Source of the DNA: Artemisia argyi
Taxonomy: Eukaryota > Streptophyta > Magnoliopsida > Asterales > Asteraceae
Direction of reading: 5' to 3'
DNA: 64,000 nt
NCBI GenBank assembly: GCA_030686995.1
Contig: CM060703.1
Location: 4,434,501-4,498,500, forward strand
A program made the position numbers and the translations under genes. The notes under the pieces are model-generated. The model did no database searches and was not told the origin of the DNA. It worked only from the letters and a program-made list of their open reading frames with translations. Positions 12,042 through 22,609 of this stretch are shown here, piece by piece (position 1 is the first letter of the stretch; each line of letters opens with the position of its first letter).

Positions 12042-13188
12042 ACACACCCATTACCGAGAACAAGTATATGGGATCTACTTCGGATATCACAAGGATTGCC
12101 GCACTTCAACCATGGTTCCTAGCCATCGGATTTTGCAATATGTCAATGTTTAATTGGGACATGTATTTCATTTTTCTCAATAAACATGGCATATTTTCGC
12201 CAACAATTGTCATGTTATGCAATTTTTCTTTATATACACCATCCTTTATGGAAGTCAAAAAATTAGGGGCTAGCATGGTTTTGTTTTGCTCGGTTTTTGC
12301 ATAAAAGTGAAATCAATCCATAAATATTTGGTTTTTGCTTTTGAGAAACCATTCTCTTTCAGTTTTGATCACGGTTTGGTTATCGGTTTTTCCTCTCCTC
12401 CACCTCCGCGGCCTTGGAGACTTTTTCCACGGCCGTGGTTTCAACTACTAGTGGAAGGAAATGTTCATTTCGTGAACAATTCAGAACTTCTAAAATCCAA
12501 TGCTTTTTTGGTCATACTGCACTCCTTTTATTCTTTAATAGGCTATACATATGCAGCAGTTCACTTTCTTTAAACTTAACCAGTTTCATTTAACAATGAA
12601 CTAACTTTTCATCCTTCAAGCTACAAAGCTACATACATACAACTAAACCTATAATTTCAATATGCTATGAACTTAAACAATGCGAGTTTAGAACGATAAT
12701 AGTCTTCATATGTGCAAAACTTATAGTACCACTTACCACCAAAATTACTGTGATCTATCAGCATAACACAACATTGAGTATCTAGTTATCTATTTGCATT
12801 ACAAATCACACACAACTAATTACAAGACATACCTTCCCACACATCTTATGACACGAAATCGGGATAAAAAACAAGTCGGCCTCATCCAGATCTTCTGTCC
12901 TAAACTTACTCTCACCAATATTCTGAAAAAAAATACCCCTCACTCGCATACTTCCCAGTCAACTTCCTAGGCGTCTGATAAAACGTCTTCGGATCACAAA
13001 GTAAAGTACATGCAGAGATCATTTCACATATATATAAGTTCACACAATTAGTTTACCTGCCACAATAAACATTCTACCATATTATCATAAATCGGTTCGA
13101 CGAAAGTACAAAAAGACTAATTAGCTAAATACGTTATAACTAGAAATAGTAAAACGATCAAAAAATGCAAGTGAAGATAGGCAAGCTT
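12042..13188. repeat. 3' flank of F-box A, duplicated at 53991-55102
   Basis: This 1.15-kb block is nearly identical to 53991-55102 downstream of F-box D, from CACACCCATTACCGAG to the end of each F-box gene. It contains an inverted GC-rich motif (CCACGGCC...GGCCGTGG type) near 12400. Short open frames here (78 and 95 codons) are partly kept in both copies, but only because the duplication is recent. I do not accept them as genes. Confidence 0.85.
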
Positions 13189-14790
13189 CTATGGAGAGCA
13201 ATAAGCAAGTTTGAACACACATTGAGACCACTCACTAACTAAACTTAACGAAGAGCTTTTTAGCGTTTCCCATTCTCCTTTGAGACCATTTCTTATTTCA
13301 CAACATTTGAGGCCAGGCGAATTTCCAGATTTGTTTTCCGTCACCCCCGTATCAATTAGCTTCAAGAAGTAATCAGCGGCTTTGAGCCTCATCTGAAGAT
13401 GTGCCTCTACGTACAGGGGCTGGCAAATAGAAAACAATGTATCAAAGAGGAGTACCGAGTTCTCCACCAAACCATCTTCTTCAAATGATTCAAACGAGAG
13501 TTTTTCAACATTGGTAGCCGGAAACAGGACCCTTGTTCTCACATCATCAATGTTGAATGCTAGAACAGATTTTTCAAAACCTCGCATTACAATGTTAAAC
13601 TTGCTTGATAAAGTGAGTGCATCCCTCAACTTAAGAAAGAACAAATGATAAGTGGGACTATCCACCCACAGAGTTAGCTTAATTTGCTCGGGAACAATGG
13701 TTGGAAACCGGAGACTAGGGATTGAAAAGCCTCTGTAGTGGAAAGAAAGTAATTTGGGAGCATTTACTTGTATTTCTGTTGGTGGCCTGAATTTACTCAA
13801 TAGTATTTTCTGCAACGAATTGGATCTGATATCCAAAATTTCCACCCTACACTGCAAGATATGAAGGGTTAAACTCTCAAGAAAAGGAAACTTGGTATTG
13901 ATAATGTTACATAATCCATCATTATCAATGGTTACACCACTTAAATGTATCTCTCTTAAGCTCCCAATTGAATCGGTAATGGATAATACAGGCCTAGAAC
14001 GTATCCTTTGTGCGCCATATGAAAGTGAACACAAACGTGGGACATCATTAATTTCCAAACTCACATCATCACAAGGACTACCTGGAGCTATTTTTAACTC
14101 ATGAAGATAAAGGAGGTTCTTTACCTTTATTTTATCCAAGCCTTCTGGAAGTCTAAGGTTGATCTTTTCAAGTAACTTACACGTGGATAGTAAGTTATGA
14201 AGCACCTCTTCATGACTTATGTGCACATCAAGCAACTCTAGAACTCGCAGGTTCACGCAAACGATCAAAGGATTGCTACTAATGTGAACAGGGTAATTCT
14301 TCTTGAGAGGGTGCTCCATGTGGGAAAAATCGAGCTTTATACTTAACGTGTTTAGGTTCTCACTTGAGAATATATCATCTGGCAAAGTAAATGAAGCAAC
14401 GTCATCAACGACTGTGAGAAAAAGCTCCTTAAGAGAACTTTTGGAAGCTACACGCTTAATAAACTTTTCAGCACGAGTAGCCGACTTTGGCTTGCGGATG
14501 CCAAAGTGAATATCACATGTTATAATTGGTATGTTGTCCCTGTGATACCTTCGTATAGTCCGTCTGATCAGCCTGAAGTACCATTTTTCTTGCTGTTTAG
14601 TTAAAGACTTACCGGATTGGCAAAACCTAAGTGTGGGGATGGTAGACCAAGAGTGTAGCCACGACTTGGACAAGACGCAGGTGCGGGCTGCATCTTTTGG
14701 CGGCAACAATGCTTGAATATGATGAATCAACTCAGGTACATCTTCTAGTTGCCGTCTGTGGGTCAGTGTCATGCTCTTCACGTCCTCCAT
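13189..14790 (-). CDS. F-box/LRR protein A (RNI/FBD-type family)
   Basis: One exon encodes 533 residues. Residues 12-57 form an F-box of the plant FBD/LRR type, with LxxxPELIHHIQALLPPKDAARTCVLSKSWLHSW matching the 'LPxxLIxxILSxLPxKDAARTSVLSKRWRxLW' pattern. About residues 110-400 carry irregular leucine-rich repeats (LKELFL, LRVLELLDV, LHELKI, FLESLTL). The C-terminal part contains CCEIRNGLKGEWE, reminiscent of FBD-like ends but not a full FBD. Such proteins act as substrate receptors of SCF (Skp1-Cullin1-F-box) ubiquitin ligases, with the LRR choosing the substrate. The ATG is the first in frame and is directly preceded by CTTGTGACAG, a good 3' splice site, so a leader intron is possible. 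It is the most diverged intact member of the cluster. The target is unknown. Confidence 0.88.
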   Translation of the reverse strand: MEDVKSMTLTHRRQLEDVPELIHHIQALLPPKDAARTCVLSKSWLHSWSTIPTLRFCQSGKSLTKQQEKWYFRLIRRTIRRYHRDNIPIITCDIHFGIRKPKSATRAEKFIKRVASKSSLKELFLTVVDDVASFTLPDDIFSSENLNTLSIKLDFSHMEHPLKKNYPVHISSNPLIVCVNLRVLELLDVHISHEEVLHNLLSTCKLLEKINLRLPEGLDKIKVKNLLYLHELKIAPGSPCDDVSLEINDVPRLCSLSYGAQRIRSRPVLSITDSIGSLREIHLSGVTIDNDGLCNIINTKFPFLESLTLHILQCRVEILDIRSNSLQKILLSKFRPPTEIQVNAPKLLSFHYRGFSIPSLRFPTIVPEQIKLTLWVDSPTYHLFFLKLRDALTLSSKFNIVMRGFEKSVLAFNIDDVRTRVLFPATNVEKLSFESFEEDGLVENSVLLFDTLFSICQPLYVEAHLQMRLKAADYFLKLIDTGVTENKSGNSPGLKCCEIRNGLKGEWETLKSSSLSLVSEWSQCVFKLAYCSP

Positions 14791-15760
14791 CTGTCACAAG
14801 AATAACAAAAGAAAATGAACGAGATGGTTATGTTCAATACACAAATAACTGACAGTTCTGTTTAGTTAAACAGTTTATCCGTTAAATAATTAGAATAAGA
14901 GCTGCTGTCTAAAAAGACGAGGTAGAGGAACATGTTGACTTGATTCTGTATCCGTTGTTTTAATAGGCACAGGAAGAAACCTCAACAACTTTGCATCTAA
15001 GCTAATAGAGTGAAATCTAAATGACGAAACGAACTTTGCATAAGGGGGTGTTTGTTTTAGCTTTTATAAGAAGCTTATTAGGTTATATAGCTAAAATAAG
15101 TTCATGAAAGTGTTTAGATAAGGTCAAGGGTTCAAACCTCGTTAGGTGTGTAGAGTTGGCGGTGGCCAGGAAAGGGTCAGAAACGGTCCCGAGATTAACC
15201 CTGTGAGGCTGCGTACATGTGAGTCAAAAAAGGATCGCCATCCCCGGGTAATCTTAATCACCGTTTACCCGTAATAAAATTTAAGCTTATATGGGGATTT
15301 TAGTAAGTCCATGGGCTTATACGAGATCACGAGAGGTGTTAAAGCTACTTTTGAATACGTCTTTTGTGGTCATTTTACCATCATAAGCTTAGTCAAGGAC
15401 GGAACCAGGACCAATTTGACTAGGTGCATTTTGCGAAACTTATACAAAACAAGGAACACAACTTTTTTGGACGAGGTGGATTTAGGAAAAATCAAGGTTT
15501 TTAACAAAAAATAATACTACGCCTCAAAATTCCATGGGTGTCCCGGGACCCACCCTGGTTCCGTACCTGAGCGACTGAACTTAGTACAAACACCCCTGAA
15601 GCTTATATATGTTTAAGGTTATTTTGGGGCTTATGAGTTATTTGGTTTCAGCTTATGCAATATTATAAGCCGAAATCAAAAAAGCTTAATAACTCAAAGG
15701 TTTAAGTAAAGAAATTAGGACCCTGTTAATTAATACATAGTAATGAAGCATATATATACA
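14791..15760. repeat. Upstream block of F-box A with nested MITE/SINE-like DNA
   Basis: This is the paralog of 25596-26640, 40217-41098 and 56759-57700. Inside are a Tourist-like piece starting GGGGGTGTTTG (about 15043) with CAAACACCCC near 15580, and a segment around 15112-15290 with a pol III box B-like GGTTCAAACCTC, which may be a tRNA-derived SINE. The block ends at the target site of the Mutator-like element (TATATATACA, 15751-15760). No gene is seen. Confidence 0.7.
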
Positions 15761-16426
15761 GAGTTGAGATCCGTGACAAGCATGTATTATCTAAAGAACA
15801 ATTCACAATATCCCAACCATCCATTTTGCTTTCATCCAACGGCATAGATGAAAGCACAAAATAACAAACAAGGGCAAAAACGTCATTCTATCCCCTTCAA
15901 TAAAAGCAGGAAAATATCTTATCCAGTCTCATTTAACACGGTGTCTTCTCCAACTTTTCTTTCATCAAAAATTCCGGTTAACCGGAAACCTTCTACATCA
16001 CCGGAAAACTTCCGATTAACCTTCTAAATCACCATAAAAATACCGTTTAACCGTAAAAACATAAAAAAAAATCACAACAAAAACACACACACATCCCTCA
16101 AGAAACAGAGAATCACAAGACTCATTTTATTGTTTAAAACTGTAACGACCATAAAAGCAAGTTCTTCCATGGTGGCCTGTAGTGTAGTGAAGAATGATAG
16201 CTAAAGGTCCAAAAGGAAGTAAAACATTGATCTTTGTTTTAAACAAGACAACATAGATGCTATGGAAAGGAGTGAAGTGCGCCTTCGTGAGGACAAGATC
16301 ACTTGTCTAAATCCAACATAGACAATATGTGTTTTTTTGATGAAATGCCCGAGTTGTTTTGGTTAGCTTTTATGGATATAGCTATGCACGCCACCTGTTT
16401 GATGAAACGCCTAAGTTGTCTTGCAG

Positions 16427-16640
16427 GTATACTAAAATGGGATTTGCGGGTAATGTGGAGCTTTGTTCTATTGCTTGAACGGTAGTTGACGAGTCTTTTA
16501 TAACTCAGCCGTATCGGAGCTCTAATAAGAGTGGGAGCTGGTTGGCTCAACATAGTGCTGGTGTAATGGCTGATCTTGATTTCTTTATAGGGAAGAAGCT
16601 ATATCAAAATCAAGGACTGGTGGTACTTATAATGGGATCT
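16427..16640 (+). pseudogene. ARP3: Captured ARP3 (actin-related protein 3) exon fragment
   Basis: After an acceptor-like TTGCAG the plus strand reads YTKMGFAGNVELC, then TVV, a Ser/Asn-rich stretch, and WLAQHSAGVMADLDFFIG. This order matches the N-terminal nucleotide-binding region of Arp3, the actin-related subunit of the Arp2/3 actin-nucleating complex. A TGA at 16476-16478 interrupts the frame just before TVV. After FFIG the frame shifts, and an alternative frame continues with EAISKSRTGGTYN, again Arp3-like. So this is a degraded exon and not a working gene. It sits inside the Mutator-like element and is best explained as a captured host sequence. Only this part of Arp3 is seen. Confidence 0.75.
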
Positions 16641-16869
16641 ACATCGAACTTTCCTCTCGTCTTGTATCTTCTCTTGTGACGTTTCCATCTTCATAAATGC
16701 CATCTGCCAACCAATCATAGAATTATTTTAAAACTATGAAATTACATTGCATTGATCTCTCAACTTCAGTATAAGTTAAGTAGTATGTTGTTAGATGATA
16801 AGTGTTGTGTAGTATGTTTGTAACATAATCATTCATTTATGGATTGAAAAAAGCAAGCTAGTGATTTTA

Positions 16870-18950
16870 TAAACAATCACATGTGATTTTGTGTATAAAT
16901 CACATGTGATTTTGATATAAATCACAAGTGATTCCGGTGTAAGTATTAGTTTTCTTTTCTTTTCTTTTTTTTGTTATGTAATAAGTTTCTACGTTCTCTT
17001 GAAGACGGATAAGTGGAATGTTCTTGCAAGCATTTTCTTCGATTCAGATTTCTATGTACCCACATATTCTGTGGATACTGTAGAGAGAAGATTAGCAAGT
17101 ACACGAAGACAACATGCCCATTGAATCCAATTGAAAATGTCAAACAATTGAAAATGGCTAAACAAAGTGGATAATGCTTCTTGAATTTTCATAGTTTTTT
17201 TAATACTTGGTTTTTTTCAATTTTCTTTTGAACTTCTGCAAAAGTGGTATATGGAGCTTAATTCGAATATATGAAATTTACTTGAATACTATTTTGTTTG
17301 ATGTTATAGCAGATTTGGCATTACACTTAATAAAATCACATGTGATTGATCTCAAAATCACATGTGATTCATGTCAAAGTCACATGTGATTCACGTAAAA
17401 CTCATGATTTTCTTATTAAAATCACATATGATTCATGTGAAAATCACATATGATTTTCTCTTGAATCACATGTGATCCAGATGTATAACTTGTCCAGGCT
17501 ACGACTATCGGTTATCGTATTTACCAAAACTAAGAAGGCATATGTTAAAACATTCAGCAAAAGACCGGTTAATAGACATACGAATCGTTCAAATAATTAA
17601 GAAGACATATGTTCAAACACTTTTTGAAATAAGTTTCATTGTATATTACTTTACAAATATGTTTTTGAAACATAAATTAAGTGGCTTATTTCAACATACA
17701 ACACCTAGGATTTAGAGATGAATCACACATGATTTAGAGATGAATCACATGTGATCTACACATGGAACACATGTGATTCAGTTAAAAACAGTTTGATAAG
17801 TGAATACACAATTTATTAAAGAAAAGGAAAACATAATAAAAATGTTTGTTTTAAGAAAAGAAAAACTTAATAAAATAAAGAAAACACTATAATTCTAACA
17901 AAACACTGAATCTAAAGACTCTTTTTTCATCTTTCCCTTCAATTGTTTTACTCTTCTTACGCCTTCCTTTCTTTTCACCTTCATCAGAAAGATAATCACT
18001 TTTAGAAGACCCTTTAATCATCTCCCCCTTGAATTTCTTTGACACCTTCATACGTTCATCACTTTCAGAATCTAATAACTTCCATTTTCTCTAAATTGGT
18101 TTAGACCTTAGACTTTTCTTCAACTTTTTTAAGCAAGACCTGTATTCAGTCACATATAATCTTGTAGTTAGTCACATATATGTAGTTAGTCACATATAAT
18201 CTGAATTGATTACTCTGATTTATACTACAAAATCACATATGATTCACAACAAATCACATGTGATTTTTCAAAAACACATAGACTTATTAGAAAAAATCAC
18301 ATGTGATTCAGAACAAATCACAAGTGATTCAAAACAAATCACATTTAACTTATAATGAAAAAATCACATGTGTTCACTTTCATGTGATTCAAAACAAACT
18401 AAATACATAAAACTAACTACAAGAAGTCTAGTTTAAAAAAAAAAAAAAAAAAAAAAAAGTTACTAAAGTAAATGTTAATAATAAAATATTTTTTTTATTA
18501 AATCACATGTGATATATATATATATATATTTTTAATTCGTGTGTAAATCACATGTGATTCTAGTGTAAATCATATGTAATTTTGTTTTAATCTAGAAAGT
18601 GATTCTGTTATTGTTGTGATTTGTGTGTAAATCACATGTGATTCGTGTGTAAATCACATTTTTTTTTATACACAGATACTAACATGCTATCAAATACACA
18701 GATTCCACATAAACACTATAAAGTATAAACTACTAACATATATCAAGCTTTGCTAAACTTTTATACATTACCTAAATAATAAAAACAAAACAGCTAAAAC
18801 AACCAAACTTAAAATAACATATATCAAGCTTTGCTAAACTTTTATACACAAATAAGAAGTAAATCACACAGGATTCATGTGTAAATCACATGTGATTCGT
18901 GTGTGAATCACATGTGATTCGTGTGTACACCACATGTGATTTACCTTGAA
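16870..18950. repeat. Array of the palindrome AATCACATGTGATT
   Basis: About two dozen copies of AATCACATGTGATT or close variants (CACATATG, CACAAGTG, CACACATG) lie in this 2.1-kb stretch, often spaced by about 20 bases. Examples are near 16880, 16903, 17334, 17355, 17440, 17463, 17740, 18251, 18296, 18500, 18545, 18630, 18882, 18905 and 18930. The core CACATGTG is a perfect E-box palindrome and includes CATGTG. It is not a simple tandem repeat, since the spacers differ. It lies inside the Mutator-like element. Confidence 0.9.
17887..18090 (-). other. Charged coding-like fragment, unknown
   Basis: A minus-strand frame of 67 codons without its own ATG at the start is rich in Lys, Ser, Asp and Glu (for example KLLDSESDERMKVSKKFKG, then EGEKKGRRKKSK). 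The composition resembles a nuclear, disordered protein segment. It lies inside the Mutator-like element among captured gene pieces and may be another one. I cannot name the source gene. Confidence 0.3.
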
Positions 18951-18989
18951 AATCATTTGAGGTACATAACCCCTGATACTTGATTGCCA

Positions 18990-19357
18990 TTAGGATTTGG
19001 TTGGAATTATTACATTCACTAAAGTTCCTGCAAAATTAGTATAAATATTTAGATCAGGTCTATATCCTAAAAACCTTAAAAGGCTCAAATTTTTTAAAGA
19101 GAACTTACCATATTCTCCACATTCTATTTTCATGTCTTCCAATATATCTTCAGAATCTGCATCGTTTACGAGTTCCTTTTCGGTTACTGCTTGTGTAAGG
19201 GATAGAACCTTGGTGGGAGTTGTGCTGATCTGAGCCTCTGTCAAAGAATAAGGAATCTCGACCACATATATGCGATTATGATCTCCGATCCTAGCAGCAG
19301 AACCTGGTTTTAAACCAACAACAGCCAAGTTCAAATTGGAATTAGGTTCACTTTGAC
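18990..19357 (-). pseudogene. U2AF65: Captured U2AF65 fragment (RRM2 edge joined to RRM3)
   Basis: Reading the minus strand, a first exon (19357-19109) gives NLAVVGLKPGSA, then RIYVVEIPYSLTEAQI, then TPTKVLSLTQAVTEKEL and EDILEDMKIECGEYG. After a GT..AG intron (19108-19028), a second exon gives TLVNVIIPTKS and a stop. The pieces match the large subunit of splicing factor U2AF: the lead-in and first strand of RRM2, then RRM3 (family pattern TPTKIVCLTQVVT..., EDM..EGGKFGNLVNVVIPRP). Nearly all of RRM2 after TEAQI is missing, so the copy is internally deleted, and it ends soon after VIIP. The intron is kept, so the capture was from genomic DNA and not from mRNA. U2AF65 normally binds polypyrimidine tracts for 3' splice-site choice. 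This copy cannot do so. Confidence 0.78.
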
Positions 19358-19720
19358 CTAGTTAATCTGAGAGCTCGAAACCAATAAGTCATTGCAATAT
19401 GATATGTAAAAGCCTATAAAGAGATTAAAAACACTTTTCATTCGAGAGCATTGAATGAAGCATACAAAGATATGACGCACAACGTCGCTTGTTCGTTTAC
19501 TTTCATTGAAATGTCCACAATCATAACCAACCTTGGAAGAAGCATGTATATGAATATAGCTTTAAATACTTTGTATTAGCTATAAACAAATTCAGAAGCT
19601 GATAACAAAAATATCTTCTAAACAGATAAAACCCATTGAACTGCATCTGCTAGTTTGCCTATCAATCATCAATAACACGCCTAATTTGTTACAAAAACAC
19701 ACACCAAACCTATTCATAAC

Positions 19721-19915
19721 TAGGGGTGAAAACGAGCCGAGCCGCTCGTAAAAAGCTCGGGATCGGATCGATAAAAAGCTTGAACGAGCCGAGCCTAAAC
19801 GAGCTCGAGCTCGAGCCCGAGCCTAAATTAAAGCTCATTTAATAAACGAGCCCGGGCCCGAGCTTTATATACCAAGCTCAATTAGGCTCGCGAGCCTAAA
19901 CGAGCTCTAATATAT
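19721..19915. repeat. GAGCC/GAGCTC-rich repeat with hAT-like left end
   Basis: Starts TAGGGGTGAAAACGAGCC, like the ends of the hAT-type elements at 34200 and 27352. It continues with many GAGCCGAGCC and GAGCTCGAGC motifs. No matching right end is visible, so it is probably a truncated element nested in the Mutator-like element. Confidence 0.45.
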
Positions 19916-20763
19916 TTTATGTATGTATACATATATAATGCATATAATCGTATATGTATGTATTTTATACTGAGAGTTCAAAAAAAAAAGTTAAATGCAA
20001 CAACAAATCTAAACATTTTCTTTTCTCCAAACACATAAACTAACCATACATCAAATCCACCCTTCTATCTCCTCTCCTCACACTAGCAGTCAACACTTAC
20101 TAACAACCCCACCTTGTTTCTCCATTAAAAAAAAAATCAAACACCATCCACACCACAAACCGTTACTCGACTCAATATACCTTCTTCAATCAAAAGAAAG
20201 AAAGGATACAACACTTTAGCACATAACTAGTAAGATTGATATAACACGGTTAACACCACATCATAATCCTGGTTCAGCACTTGCATCAAATAGTTAATCT
20301 CACGAACTTGGCCAAAGCTACGGAGTAATAATTTATGTGGGTTGACTTGAACAACCACAATCCCACAAACTTTCACACGTATACCTTCCTAATGTCTCGA
20401 CACATACACGACATTATTTCCATTGACTCAAACAACCACGTTCCCTAATCCCTATAAAGCTTAAATGCACGGTAATTAAAACCATTAACAACCACATTTC
20501 TTAACCTATAATCACTATACCCATACCTTTCCTAATCTCTCAATAAATAGGTACAATCTGCTCATCAAACAGTTGGCGGGCATGACAAATTCTCACAGAC
20601 TTTCACATAACAGACTAAAACCAAATTACACTACACCAAATAAGCAACTTTTCATCAAACAGTTGGTGTGCATAACAAATTATCAGAAATATAAATAGAT
20701 CCCAGCTTACATTACACAAAATGAATCACAGTAAACCATTCTAAAACATATAAAGGCATCTAC

Positions 20764-20957
20764 CTTTGTGTGTGAAATTGAAGAATCAGTGGGTGGGTTT
20801 GGTGTAGAAATACCGATCCTTGGAAACTTCTTAACCACTTCTCAGTCTCCTTCAACAACATCGTGCAGCTCGTCATAAGCGACGCCTTTCGTTGAAACTC
20901 ATCAAAATCCGGCGCATGATCTGACGCGCCACCGCATGCTGCCGTTATCGTGGCCAT
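20764..20957 (-). pseudogene. Captured first exon of a FRIGIDA-like gene
   Basis: The minus strand reads MATITAACGG..., then FDEFQRKASLMTSCTMLLKE, and runs into a donor site (AAAG|GTAGAT at 20764). The DEFQRxxSLMTSCTxLxKE segment matches the N-terminus of plant FRIGIDA-like (FRL) proteins, which usually read DFQRQTSLMTSCTLLWKEL. After that the sequence departs from the family. An alternative ATG three codons upstream exists (20966). This exon faces inward from the right end of the Mutator-like element, so it could serve as the first exon of a chimeric transcript. Joined to the nearest U2AF acceptor (19357) it would be out of frame. Confidence 0.55.
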
Positions 20958-21194
20958 GATTTTCACATAGTTAGGAGGCGAGTTTTGTGTGTGTTTTATG
21001 AGAGAATCGAAGAATCAGGTAAATGAGAAGAGATGAGTGAAGAATGAGAGGAGAATAAAATTACAAAATTGTCCTTGTGTTAAATGTGAATGTTTAATAT
21101 AGGCCGTAGGATTAAAAAAGATCAATGGTTGAGATGGAATAGTTTGATCTTTAGATAATTTCTGTTCTGCATTGAACTTTCCTCTATATATACA

Positions 21195-21532
21195 TCAATT
21201 CAAAGCAATTTTACTATATATTAAAATAAAAAACAAATAAAATGATAAACTTACTTTGAAATTGAAGGTGTATTATTTGGTGCAAGACCAATGCCTTGGT
21301 TTTAATATATGATGCTTCACCCACTCGATGTTAATTTCATTCGCTTACCCCCTAGCAGGCTTTACAAACAACTAGTGGCAAAATGAGTCCGGGTCTTTAT
21401 GGGTTGGGTCACGAGTCTACATGGTTTTAATGGGCCGGGTCTTAATGGGTTGGGTATGGATCTAGATGGGTTTTGATCGGGTCGACAAAAATTTATTTAT
21501 TTATGAGTAAAAAAATGATAAAGGTGAAAAAG

Positions 21533-21577
<45 letters not shown>

Positions 21578-22600
21578 CTCACGCGCAGTCTCTCTATTTT
21601 TTTCCATTGTTTGGTGACAACCAAACGGTTTGCCAACACTTTTTGTGAGGTATATTGTGGTTATGTTTTTATGAAGAGCTTTGCTACACCCTCCTACATT
21701 TTCATTCTACAAATCCTCCTACACCCATAACAATATTATATAGTAGTATTTTTTTTTCCACTCATTCTCTCTCTGCATCCAAACCGTTCATTTTGACATT
21801 TGTCAGCATCCTGCGAGTAGAAGCTTTTGTAAGAGGAAAATGTAGGATGTTTTAGCATTTTCCTTTTATAAAATGAGTATTTTTGGTTTGGTGGTTACCA
21901 TTACATGTGTTTGGTGGTGTGCTGAGTCACTGAGTGGTGAGGTAGTGGGTTTGGTGACCATCACCTCTAGTCTAAAGACTTACAACTTATGCATGTTGAA
22001 CAACCTAATGACCCGATTTTGTAACGTTTTTTGATAGATCATAAGCTTTCGCACAACCTTAAAAACACATGGACATCTTATACAACAATATTTCATTCAG
22101 TGAGTAGAACACCTAAAATGATATGGCATAACTAAACATCATATGTGAGTCTTCATATATTGATGCACTTTCAACAGCCATTGGAGTTATTACTAGCTGT
22201 AGAATAACTCAGCCTTGTTCTTCTAGTTAAAATGTTTGAATAGTCTCTTAGTCACTAATCAATAGAGGTATCCAATAAAAATGCAGTTCGACTGTCCTTT
22301 TTTGTCCAAAAAACGTAAAGCTTGTTTAATTTTTAGCCAATAAATGAGTGATACTTCAATATAAACCATATTCAATTTAAACTAAGAAAAACAATTATTC
22401 TCAAATTTGAGATGACCTCTTTTACAGTTTTATATGCATAGATTTAAATCATACTATCTATAGTTTCTATTCGATTCACGGTCAAGTTTCGAATCGTATA
22501 GGTTTAGATCAGTTTCAGTTATGGTGTTGAGGTCGGGGTTTTGACCCATGAACATGCCTAATCGGTGAACGACACACACATATACATATGAACCGAAAGA
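21195..22600. repeat. Distal upstream block of F-box A
   Basis: This resumes the F-box A block after the Mutator-like insertion. It matches parts of 42624-45180 (block C), 26640-27350 (block B) and 57780-58980 (block D), for example GATGCTTCACCCACTCGA and TTTAGCCAATAAATGAGTG. It holds a 37-base poly-A run at 21537-21573. The short open frames are not credible genes. Confidence 0.65.
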
Positions 22601-22609
22601 TGAAATTGA

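Larger units (their letters stand above)
15761..21184. mobile_element. Mutator-like element (Pack-MULE), 5.4 kb
   Basis: The element interrupts the F-box A block and is flanked by the perfect 10-bp duplication TATATATACA (15751-15760 and 21185-21194). Its ends form an imperfect inverted repeat: TTATCTAAAGAACAA and CCCAACCATCC near the left end correspond to TTATCTAAAGATCAA and CTCAACCATTG on the reverse strand at the right end. A 9-10 bp duplication with long imperfect ends fits Mutator-like elements. No transposase is recognisable. Instead it carries fragments of host genes: an ARP3-like exon (16427-16640, plus strand), U2AF65 exons (18990-19357, minus) and a FRIGIDA-like first exon (20764-20957, minus). 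A palindrome array fills 16870-18950. The paralogous blocks B and D lack this insertion, which gives an empty site. Confidence 0.8.

Noticed and set aside
12286..12573. 95-codon frame also present at 54234-54521
   Set aside because: Kept in both copies only because the whole 1.1-kb flank is recently duplicated. It has no motif, and the GC-rich inverted motif explains the PPPPRPW stretch.
16303..16485. Plus-strand 60-codon frame in the Mutator-like element
   Set aside because: It is a shadow frame that overlaps the ARP3 fragment in a different reading frame.
17200..18950. CRISPR-like array because of the regularly recurring AATCACATGTGATT
   Set aside because: The unit is a 14-bp palindrome with variable spacing in a plant nuclear transposon. 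No cas genes or uniform spacers are present.
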